Position numbers and translations under genes: made by a program. Source: Fidelibacterota bacterium (GTDB taxonomy: Bacteria; Fidelibacterota; Fidelibacteria; Fidelibacterales; Fidelibacteraceae). Taken from it: 9,632 bases of DNA. The stretch covers positions 1-9,632 of the forward strand of contig JAOZRH010000077.1 of assembly GCA_029931905.1 (NCBI GenBank), given 5' to 3'. The notes under the pieces are model-generated. The model saw only the letters and a list, made by a program, of their open reading frames with translations, made no database searches and was not told where the DNA came from. Shown in pieces: positions 1 to 5,467 of the stretch; the stretch's first letter is position 1, and each line of letters starts with the position of its first letter.

Positions 1-265
1 AAACTGTACCTGCTGCAACTGAATGTAAAATTTCATTATCGTTAATATATACTGCAGAATGACCCCAGAATCCAGGAGTTAGAATTGTATTCAAATATCC
101 ATCAAATCTTCTTAAAAGTATATCACCATATTTCAAATTATTAACAATTTTTCTAACTTCAAAACCTTTTACTTTATGACATTCTGGTTTATATAATACA
201 AACAATGGTTTTGGGGCAATATATATGTCACTTGTTAATTTAATTAATTTATTTAAAAGTTTCAT
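1..265 (-). CDS. YiiX/YebB-like (permuted NlpC/P60, peptidase C92-type) cysteine hydrolase, 3' end missing
   Basis: The first 88 codons of a gene that runs off the window edge. It begins with ATG at 265, 2 nt after the TAA of the 320-aa gene. The visible protein starts MKLLNKLIKL. From about residue 47 it has the pattern expected of YiiX/YaeF-type permuted papain-fold enzymes: a GDILLRR turn-strand, then TPGFWGHSAVYI, with His69 in the position of the family's N-terminal catalytic histidine, then EILHSVAAG. In this family the catalytic cysteine lies C-terminally, so it would be outside the window. Members cleave amide, peptide or lipid-linked bonds, but the substrate cannot be told here. Upstream AGAGAAAAG is a weak SD, so translational coupling to the preceding gene is likely. 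It follows the appendage genes and could be a virion-associated or lysis-related hydrolase; that role is inference. Confidence 0.72.
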   Translation of the reverse strand, partial: MKLLNKLIKLTSDIYIAPKPLFVLYKPECHKVKGFEVRKIVNNLKYGDILLRRFDGYLNTILTPGFWGHSAVYINDNEILHSVAAGTV

Positions 266-267
266 AA

Positions 268-1230
268 TTAGATCGTCTTTTCTCTATGCATTGTCAAAAT
301 TCCACCAAACGACCATTTATGATCATCATTTGTTGTGTTGATTGTACATTTTATTCTTAACCCATGAGGAAAAAAAGTAGAATCTGATGATTGTAACATC
401 TCAAATCCACTTCCCAATATTGGAATATGATTTACAAATCTATTCCCTGGAATTTCGATAGTATACATATTAAATTCACCGTTAGCTAACGGTGCGGCAG
501 AAATATTCTCAAATTTTCCAGTAGATGAGTTATAATCTGCGTTCCAATACGCTGGTGGACGATAACCAGTTTCATCCGTATAAACCTGTACTAAAGAGCC
601 GCCGATCGCAGCAGGATCAGTTATATCTGATGTTATTTGAATAGTCCCATCTCCTGCTGCGGGAATTACTAAGAAGCCACCATAAAGATTAAAATTTGTA
701 TTTTCTGCAGCAACATAAGATACTGTATTCGTGACTGCAGACAATGAAATAAAATCACCAAATTCTGCATCTTTCCAAAATATATATCCTTCATGTAAAT
801 AAGTTTTATTACCAACACAATTAAAATCAACATAGATAATCTGTTCAGCAGGATCTCCAATGTTATGTTCTAAACCAATTATTTGTCCATTCCCAACATC
901 GAAAGGATCATCAGATTTATCTCCTCTCCCTGTCCAATAGGTCATACAACCTGGAATACGACTAGTCTGATGTACAAATAATTTTCCATCCGAATCTTTT
1001 GGTTCTATTGATCCTTGAACAATAAATAAAATTCCTTCCGATGGTAATAAATTTCTTTCATAATTGTTAACAATAATAGTCGAATCCGAAATATGTTTAA
1101 ATAATATCCTAGATTTTGTTAAATTAACTAAATTTGTCTCTATATCTGTAGATGAATTTGGTAGTAGAGATAATCCAATATCAGAAATTTCTAAAATTTC
1201 TGAAGTTGTATTTATAAGTTTAACTTTCAA
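268..1230 (-). CDS. Phage virion appendage-like protein (320 aa) with shared N-terminal anchor module
   Basis: A 320-aa protein with no signal peptide or TM segment, rich in beta-forming residues. Residues 1-75 align with the N-termini of the 438- and 468-aa proteins of this window: an N-terminal strand, an ISDIGL segment matching IEDLGI and LEDFGI, and a final VNNYERNLLPSEGILFI strand matching INDGDQDLNVQDGLMHI. Residues 80-320 are unrelated to the others; they contain HEGYIFWKDAEFGDFISL and a proline/aromatic-rich GYRPPAYW segment. I do not recognise the distal domain beyond a general likeness to phage structural proteins. The start is TTG at 1230. An in-frame TAG lies three codons upstream, AAGGAG sits 9 nt away, and the paralogue alignment begins at this residue. 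A virion location and surface or receptor role are inferred from the shared module and neighbours. Confidence 0.75.
   Translation of the reverse strand: MKVKLINTTSEILEISDIGLSLLPNSSTDIETNLVNLTKSRILFKHISDSTIIVNNYERNLLPSEGILFIVQGSIEPKDSDGKLFVHQTSRIPGCMTYWTGRGDKSDDPFDVGNGQIIGLEHNIGDPAEQIIYVDFNCVGNKTYLHEGYIFWKDAEFGDFISLSAVTNTVSYVAAENTNFNLYGGFLVIPAAGDGTIQITSDITDPAAIGGSLVQVYTDETGYRPPAYWNADYNSSTGKFENISAAPLANGEFNMYTIEIPGNRFVNHIPILGSGFEMLQSSDSTFFPHGLRIKCTINTTNDDHKWSFGGILTMHREKTI
477..494. repeat. 18-bp perfect palindrome inside the 320-aa gene
   Basis: CACCGTTAGCTAACGGTG reads the same on both strands and is GC-richer than its surroundings. It encodes the Ala-Pro-Leu-Ala-Asn-Gly segment at residues ~246-251. 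Confidence 0.85.
1181..1203. repeat. Perfect 10-bp inverted repeat, 3-nt loop, in the 320-aa gene
   Basis: Arms TCAGAAATTT and AAATTTCTGA around CTA. It lies in the coding region of the N-terminal anchor module (SEILEIS). Confidence 0.8.
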
Positions 1231-1236
1231 ATTTTC

Positions 1237-1563
1237 CTACTCCTTTAAATCAAAATCATCTGTTGATTCGGAATAAAAACCAATCTTTTCTTTCAACCAA
1301 AGATATGATTGACCAATTATATTAACATTTTCTTGATTTAAAACATCTAACGAAAAATATTCATTGTAATCTTCAATTGTTGTGCAATTATGTACAAATT
1401 TAACAACTTCTTGTTTTTGATTTACTCTTGCATCCTTATCTTTAAAAATTGCAACATTAATAACAACGTGATATCCGTTAATATAATTACATGAAATTAT
1501 TTTAATATATGCTTGTGGTAGATTAATACCATTATCTAATGTTATGTTTTTTATAAGTGCCAT
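1237..1563 (-). CDS. Small conserved-looking phage protein of unknown function (108 aa)
   Basis: A 108-aa soluble protein that opens with MALIKNITLDNGINLPQAYI and ends in an acidic tail (STDDFDLKE). It has no signal peptide or TM helix. The beginning resembles small hypothetical proteins I remember next to phage tail-fibre genes (an initial strand, then a pattern of the type N-A-Y-I-K-I), and there is a SYLWLKEK helix near the end. That likeness is from memory and no function follows from it. Start ATG at 1563 lies 3 nt after the TAA of the 438-aa gene; AAAGAG about 11 nt upstream is a modest SD. Its position between two anchor-module proteins suggests a small virion, chaperone or assembly component; this is inference only. 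Confidence 0.7.
   Translation of the reverse strand: MALIKNITLDNGINLPQAYIKIISCNYINGYHVVINVAIFKDKDARVNQKQEVVKFVHNCTTIEDYNEYFSLDVLNQENVNIIGQSYLWLKEKIGFYSESTDDFDLKE
1240..1245 (-). promoter_or_regulatory. Shine-Dalgarno AAGGAG fixing the TTG start of the 320-aa gene
   Basis: On the minus strand AAGGAG lies 9 nt before TTG at 1230. The same six bases are the Lys-Glu codons that end the upstream 108-aa gene, whose TAG stop is in frame with and directly upstream of the TTG. No ATG can therefore serve the full N-terminal module. Confidence 0.8.
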
Positions 1564-1566
1564 ATT

Positions 1567-2883
1567 TTACAATTCTCTTTTTAACTCTAAAGATAAAATT
1601 GATTCGCCTGCTATTGTTATAGCTGTTCCACTTGAACCTTCACGATTTACAAACAATTCAATAAAATCATTTGTATTGAGTGTGATATAAAAACTTTTTT
1701 CAACCGACAATTTATCATCAGTTGTGTTTCTTGTGTAACTATAAGCTGTTGATATGTCTAAATTATTAAAAGCATTTTTTCTCAAAAATGCTTTTATTGT
1801 CTTTCTATTATAAGAATTATTTTTTACGTTTAAAGTAAATGTACAAAAATATAATCCATTTTTTTGCACATAAACTCTTGATGTATTCGAAACAACACTA
1901 TGATCAAACACATCAACATCTTTAAAATATTCGGTATCGAAAGGTATTCTAACTGCCGTATTGACATTAACATTAAGATTACCAGAAGAATCAACAAGTT
2001 GAATTATTTTAGGAACATATTTTTCATCAATTATTGTAATTGTTGATTTATTATTTCCATTATCACTAACGGCAACTGAGCCTTCAAAATTAAGTATGTC
2101 ACAATTTGTAACTATAGTTGTGTCATCTTTTTGAATATCAACAGTTGTTCCTCCTGGAGGTCCAGCTTCACCTTGAATACCTGACATTTTTATAACAGAA
2201 AAATCTCCAGATAATAAATTATCATCTGTATTTGGACCCTTTCTTCCTTGAACTGTAATGAAATCATTCAAATTCAAGCTTACAGGGAGTAAAAAAACTA
2301 TATTTTGAATTTCATTTTGATACGTTCTTGATAAGAACTCGTTGATATGTAAAACATCAGTATCGTTTCTTCTTAATCTAAAATAACTATAATCTGTCTC
2401 ATCTGTTGTTTGCACTTCAGCTCTAAAATGAACCAAATATAAACCAGATTCTTTAATTAAAATTCTATCACTATTATTTGGATCTTGTTCAATTATATCA
2501 GAATTATTTTCTAACTCTTTATTTTCAAAATACAAGTCAGCATAATTATTTGTTAACGCTCTATTAATTGATAATGATACATGAATTGCAGGTGCATCAT
2601 GATATACCTGATCTGGTTGTCCACCATCTTCTAAACTATCTTCATAAACAGATTGAATCTGAATATGCATTAATCCATCTTGAACATTTAAGTCTTGATC
2701 ACCATCATTAATTGTAATTTCTGCATTGTTTACATACGTTTTTAACTCATCAGATTCGACTATTTCAATATAATCAAACAAATCAGTTAAATTTAACTGA
2801 TTTGAAGCAGGTATGGTAATTCCTAAATCTTCAATTTCTATATCTGACGCTGTGTTATTCTTAGCAATAACAACAATTGCCAT
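1567..2883 (-). CDS. Phage fibre/decoration-like protein with anchor module, collagen-like linker and two C1q-like domains (438 aa)
   Basis: Residues 1-75 are the anchor module; against the 468-aa protein I count about 32 identities in 70 ungapped positions. Residues ~95-232 and ~290-438 look like two jelly-roll domains of C1q/TNF type. Each has a Gly-Leu-Tyr strand (IKESGLYLVHF; VQKNGLYFCTF), a repeated basic 'LR+N' strand (RLRRND; AFLRKN), a 'l-x-L-N-x-x-D-F-I' strand (SLNLNDFITV; TLNTNDFIEL) and a terminal strand pair. Between them, at ~235-245, is a short collagen-like stretch, GIQGEAGPPGG, followed by a NFEGSVAVSDNG segment typical of phage fibre linkers. ATG at 2883 follows the TAA of the 468-aa gene by 1 nt; its GGAG lies 8 nt upstream, inside the last codons of that gene. 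Probably a trimeric surface fibre or decoration protein. The fold assignment is by eye. Confidence 0.78.
   Translation of the reverse strand: MAIVVIAKNNTASDIEIEDLGITIPASNQLNLTDLFDYIEIVESDELKTYVNNAEITINDGDQDLNVQDGLMHIQIQSVYEDSLEDGGQPDQVYHDAPAIHVSLSINRALTNNYADLYFENKELENNSDIIEQDPNNSDRILIKESGLYLVHFRAEVQTTDETDYSYFRLRRNDTDVLHINEFLSRTYQNEIQNIVFLLPVSLNLNDFITVQGRKGPNTDDNLLSGDFSVIKMSGIQGEAGPPGGTTVDIQKDDTTIVTNCDILNFEGSVAVSDNGNNKSTITIIDEKYVPKIIQLVDSSGNLNVNVNTAVRIPFDTEYFKDVDVFDHSVVSNTSRVYVQKNGLYFCTFTLNVKNNSYNRKTIKAFLRKNAFNNLDISTAYSYTRNTTDDKLSVEKSFYITLNTNDFIELFVNREGSSGTAITIAGESILSLELKREL
1768..1795. repeat. Perfect 12-bp inverted repeat, 4-nt loop, in the 438-aa gene
   Basis: Arms AAAAGCATTTTT and AAAAATGCTTTT. 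In the minus-strand mRNA the loop is GAGA, a GNRA-type tetraloop. It encodes KAFLRKNAF of the second C1q-like domain. Confidence 0.85.
2779..2804. repeat. 26-bp perfect palindrome inside the 438-aa gene
   Basis: Half-site CAAATCAGTTAAA followed directly by its exact complement, centre between 2791 and 2792, with no spacer. It encodes residues ~27-35 of the anchor module (SNQLNLTDL). Confidence 0.9.
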
Positions 2884-2884
2884 A

Positions 2885-4291
2885 TTATAATCTCCAAGCT
2901 ATCTCAATAATACAAACAGGATCTTCTACATCAGATGAAGCAGAAAGATAAGATTGTAAATAATCATCAGCATTTAGATTAACATTTGTACTTATATCTG
3001 AAGCTCCTAATGCAGAAGAAATTGAGAGTGTAGAAACATTTGTAGCTGAATCATTTCTACGGATATGAAAATCACATGTACCATTACTATCAAGATGACC
3101 TGATATCGAAACTATACAGGCATCTCTTACTAATCTGAAACCTGAATTTTTAGAAGGGAGATTACCAACGCAGAAATTCAAATATTGATTTCTAACCTGT
3201 CTCCTACGACCAAATATTAAAAATTGTCTTTGTACAGATAACCATTTTGATCTGGTTGCATCATAAATACAAAGTATTCCATCCCGAATAGCTATTTGTC
3301 CATCATTAAGACCTGTCGTTGGTAACGCTGATTTAGGAGTTAATTCTAATGGAGCTGTCGTTGCTACACCTGTATCAATCACAACTGCTCCAGCATCGGC
3401 ATTTATTTGGCGACCTGCTCCAGCACCACCTTCATCATATGCACCATCAAGAGTGTTATTATCCAGAGCTTCAGTTAATTGGGTATTAATGTCTGAAATA
3501 GTAGTTTCAAGATCAGTAGGTGTACTAGAAAGGTTTGAGTAAGTTCCCTCTACATCAATTTCTGAAGCATCATGTTTATTAGGTCCACCATCAAAGTGTG
3601 AAGCAAAATCTACATCGGATATTTTACGCCATGTGTTATCTTCTGTCTGGTAAACATATTGTGCGTTTTTACCATCACCGTCATCATTCAACATCACTGC
3701 AACATTATCGTTTGATTGGCCTCCATCATTCCAATTCGTCCCATCAAAACTATAAATATTTTGTGTCGCATTAGCTAAGTTAATAACTCTATCATCTGTA
3801 GCTGCAAGACCTTCATCTTGCCACGACGAACCATCCCACTTATAATAATGATTATCACCAGTATTAACATAAACATCCCCAACAGACGGTGTAGCTGGTG
3901 CAGTTGATGTTATATCTACTACTCTATACTTAACTGGATCGTCCCAAGTAGGTGATCCAAACGACGGTGCGTTTATAATGTTATTCCAATGTACCTGAGC
4001 AGTTCCATCACCTTGTAATTCAGTTTTTGTATAATGTTCATCTGAAACATTCTTTATATTTTCAAGAGTGACATATTCTGCTCCATCTGTAGCAGTCAAA
4101 TCATTAGTACCGTCATTTACAATAAGATCACCTGCTAAAACCTTATCCTTCAATTCTCGAGAACCACCAATTTCATCATATGCAAAATAATTAGTCAAAT
4201 CAATTTGAGTACCATTTAATAGTTCAATACCAAAATCTTCTAATTCAACTGTCGAACCACTATTATTTTTAATAATTACTGTCCAAGCCAT
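2885..4291 (-). CDS. Phage tail-fibre/appendage-like mosaic protein (468 aa)
   Basis: A mosaic protein. Residues 1-75 are the N-terminal anchor module shared with the 438- and 320-aa proteins. Residues ~85-290 carry elements common in phage fibres: HYTKTELQ, VHWNNIINAPS, two 'Y-x-W-D/N-G-x-x-W' strands (YYKWDGSSW; YSFDGTNW), and HFDGGPNKHDASEIDVEGTY. Residues ~327-468 match the end of the 267-aa protein: RNQYLN, a 'P-S-x-x-S-G-x-R-L' turn, an FH-x-R+N strand, an NVNL segment and a final IEIAWR. The gene starts at ATG 4291 with AAAAGGAG about 8 nt upstream and heads a new block after the terminator at 4331-4352. Likely a virion appendage or receptor-binding protein. The middle is more GC- and Ala/Gly-rich than the flanking genes, consistent with modular acquisition. 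Confidence 0.82.
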   Translation of the reverse strand: MAWTVIIKNNSGSTVELEDFGIELLNGTQIDLTNYFAYDEIGGSRELKDKVLAGDLIVNDGTNDLTATDGAEYVTLENIKNVSDEHYTKTELQGDGTAQVHWNNIINAPSFGSPTWDDPVKYRVVDITSTAPATPSVGDVYVNTGDNHYYKWDGSSWQDEGLAATDDRVINLANATQNIYSFDGTNWNDGGQSNDNVAVMLNDDGDGKNAQYVYQTEDNTWRKISDVDFASHFDGGPNKHDASEIDVEGTYSNLSSTPTDLETTISDINTQLTEALDNNTLDGAYDEGGAGAGRQINADAGAVVIDTGVATTAPLELTPKSALPTTGLNDGQIAIRDGILCIYDATRSKWLSVQRQFLIFGRRRQVRNQYLNFCVGNLPSKNSGFRLVRDACIVSISGHLDSNGTCDFHIRRNDSATNVSTLSISSALGASDISTNVNLNADDYLQSYLSASSDVEDPVCIIEIAWRL

Positions 4292-4316
4292 AATAATATC
4301 TCCTTTTAAGAATTCT

Positions 4317-4352
4317 AAAAATATTAAATTGGGGGAGAATTAATTCTCCCCC
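4317..4352 (-). terminator. Rho-independent terminator-like hairpin
   Basis: Bases 4331-4352 form a perfect 22-bp palindrome (arm GGGGGAGAATT) in otherwise AT-rich DNA. In the minus-strand transcript it is followed by AATTTAATATTTTT. It lies between the 103-aa gene and the 468-aa gene, so it would end the lysis/Fn3 transcript. With no spacer the loop must come from the central AATT. No convincing sigma70 promoter is visible between it and the next start. Confidence 0.75.
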
Positions 4353-4371
4353 TAACAAATCCTAACCTATA

Positions 4372-4404
4372 AAACGCGGCCCTACTACTTACAGTAGTAC
4401 GTTT
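4372..4404 (-). other. Possible structured RNA element: interrupted stem-loop upstream of the terminator
   Basis: On the minus strand AAACG-TACTAC, loop TGTAA, GTAGTA, then a GC-rich bulge GGGCCG and CGTTT. The inner 6 bp and outer 5 bp are perfect. It sits in the 134-bp region between the 103- and 468-aa genes, 20 bases upstream of the terminator stem. It could be a second weak terminator (CGTTTT follows), an RNA-processing site, or chance. Confidence 0.35.
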
Positions 4405-4425
4405 CAATCATACAGCAGACCCAAT

Positions 4426-4737
4426 CTAAGAAATCACTAAGGCTCCCGGTGGGTCTGGGGCCACAAAGTCTAAAGGGACATCACTTGCCTTTGACATTGA
4501 TGATTCATTACCAGCATCATCAATTGCTGTAATTCCAATATTATAAACACCATCTTTAGTTGTGAGTTCAGAAAATTTTGTCAAATCAACCACTACTAAA
4601 CCTGAAGGATCTACAGGATTACCAAGATCGATAGATTCAGAATCATATGTTACTTCATTTGGTGCCTCTTCAAGATACAATTTATACCCAACAACATCAG
4701 GTGAAGATGAAGGTGGAAACTTAATTGTTTTAGCCAT
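4426..4737 (-). CDS. Fibronectin type III-like protein without signal peptide (103 aa)
   Basis: A single Fn3-like domain: an N-terminal strand (KTIKFPPSSSPDVVGYKLYL) with the 'sPDv-GY-x-x-Y' pattern, a central DLGNPVDPSG turn, and a YNIGITAIDDAGNES strand-turn typical of Fn3 C-terminal halves. It ends in a proline-rich DFVAPDPPGAL tail. The upstream 162-aa protein shows the same order of elements (PDIYGY; FEIRAKDLAGQYS), so the two are probably relatives. There is no signal peptide, so it is likely cytoplasmic before assembly; phage Fn3/Ig-like domains often decorate virions and bind carbohydrate. ATG at 4737 is preceded by AGGAG with 9 nt spacing. It is the last gene before the terminator. 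The GC-rich 3' end differs from neighbouring genes. Confidence 0.75.
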   Translation of the reverse strand: MAKTIKFPPSSSPDVVGYKLYLEEAPNEVTYDSESIDLGNPVDPSGLVVVDLTKFSELTTKDGVYNIGITAIDDAGNESSMSKASDVPLDFVAPDPPGALVIS

Positions 4738-4751
4738 TTTAATACTCTCCT

Positions 4752-5240
4752 TTATTCAAAAGTTATATCATCTGAAGGTGGGGCAATGTAAACATAAACC
4801 CACCAACCTTCTTTCTTATCATTCACAGATCCAACATCTGGATCCATTGTTGATGCCCAATCACTATATTGTCCAGCCAGATCTTTAGCTCTAATTTCAA
4901 ATACATAATGTCCAGAAATAGTTGGTGTAAATTCATATTCATTTGAATTTGGTCCAACCAACTCAATAGTCTTTCCAATATATCTTTTTTGTTCTACATG
5001 ATATGCTCTAAATTCATAACCATAAATATCTGGCTCTGGATTGGCATCCCAAGCGATAGTAAATTTTTTTCCTGTATAACCTATATAAGTAGCTACCTCA
5101 TATAAATCATATCCAGATTTACTAGTTTCTATTCTAAATTTTTCAATTGCTGTTTCTTGTGATAAAACAGCAATTGGAAACAATGTTGTTATTAATAAAA
5201 AAATTAATAATATTTTATTATTGATTTTTATTTGGAACAT
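4752..5240 (-). CDS. Exported fibronectin type III-like protein (162 aa)
   Basis: Begins with a clear Sec signal: a basic start (MFQIKINNK), a hydrophobic core (ILLIFLLITTLFPIAV) and a plausible cleavage after VLS at about residue 27. There is no lipobox and no cysteine, so it is not a lipoprotein. Residues ~58-128 form an Fn3-like domain: FTIAWDANPEPDIYGYEFRA, then YEFTPTISGHYVFEIRAKD and LAGQYSDW. A GWWVYVYIAPP segment follows near the C-terminus. ATG at 5240 lies inside the end of the holin-like gene (23-nt overlap). The SD is weak (AGAGGG about 13 nt away), suggesting coupling. Position next to a holin-like gene is typical of spanin or other lysis-accessory genes, but neither a TM anchor nor a coiled coil is visible. 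An envelope-located accessory or exclusion protein is possible; the function is unknown. Confidence 0.72.
   Translation of the reverse strand: MFQIKINNKILLIFLLITTLFPIAVLSQETAIEKFRIETSKSGYDLYEVATYIGYTGKKFTIAWDANPEPDIYGYEFRAYHVEQKRYIGKTIELVGPNSNEYEFTPTISGHYVFEIRAKDLAGQYSDWASTMDPDVGSVNDKKEGWWVYVYIAPPSDDITFE
5144..5176. repeat. Perfect 12-bp inverted repeat, 9-nt loop, in the exported Fn3 gene
   Basis: Arms CAATTGCTGTTT and AAACAGCAATTG. It spans the codons around the predicted signal-peptide cleavage site (PIAVLSQETAIE). Confidence 0.85.
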
Positions 5241-5448
5241 CTTTTTTAGCTAACCCTCTACTAATAGCATATGAAGCTACAGAAATGGCAGTTATTATTG
5301 CTCCAGAAAATTCACGAACCGAATCTATTAGACTATTCGCTTGCTCCGGTGTAAAGAAACCTAATGTCACAAGAACTCCAAAAATACCTGTAGCGAGTGA
5401 TACCCAAAATTCTGTTGTTTTAATACCTGACTTAATTGACTCATTCAT
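5218..5448 (-). CDS. Putative holin, two-TM small membrane protein (76 aa)
   Basis: 76 residues with two hydrophobic segments, ~14-32 (FWVSLATGIFGVLVTLGFF) and ~48-65 (SGAIITAISVASYAISRGL), separated by a short polar turn (TPEQANSLIDSVREF), and a basic, polar C-terminus (AKKDVPNKNQ). Small size, two helices, the 'T-E-F-W-x-S-L' start and the lysine-rich tail fit phage holins or holin-like proteins, which assemble in the inner membrane and time lysis. The start is ATG at 5448 with AGGAG 8 nt upstream. A longer reading frame from TTG at 5490 would overlap the 267-aa gene and add a polar, non-homologous leader, so it was not used. No endolysin is recognisable next to it in this window. Confidence 0.7.
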   Translation of the reverse strand: MNESIKSGIKTTEFWVSLATGIFGVLVTLGFFTPEQANSLIDSVREFSGAIITAISVASYAISRGLAKKDVPNKNQ

Positions 5449-5456
5449 ATTTATGT

Positions 5457-5461
5457 CTCCT
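5457..5461 (-). promoter_or_regulatory. Shine-Dalgarno AGGAG deciding the holin-like start
   Basis: AGGAG on the minus strand, 8 nt before ATG at 5448, in the 19-nt gap after the TAG of the 267-aa gene. It favours the 76-aa product over a 90-aa frame opening at TTG 5490 inside the upstream gene. Confidence 0.75.
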
Positions 5462-5467
5462 ATTTTA

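Noticed and set aside
607..661. GC-rich 10-bp inverted arms (CGCAGCAGGA) separated by 35 nt
   Set aside because: Both arms encode Pro-Ala-Ala-type residues (PAAGD and DPAAIGG), so the symmetry is probably a by-product of coding; the loop is long.
669..860. Minus-strand frame of 63 codons inside the 320-aa gene
   Set aside because: An out-of-frame shadow of a longer, paralogue-supported gene.
1209..1216. TATAAATA on the minus strand, identical to the T4 late-promoter core
   Set aside because: It lies inside the coding start of the 320-aa gene, encodes residues of the anchor module, and is the only copy I saw; in AT-rich DNA it is expected by chance.
1064..1276. Plus-strand frame of 70 codons
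   Set aside because: Antisense to the well-supported 320-aa gene and its upstream junction, with no SD context and no recognisable protein features.
2589..2610. Weak interrupted palindrome CAGGT...ACCTG
   Set aside because: Only 5-bp arms with mismatches inside; chance level.
4562..4888. Plus-strand frame of 108 codons
   Set aside because: Antisense to the two Fn3-like genes, whose homology to each other supports the minus strand.
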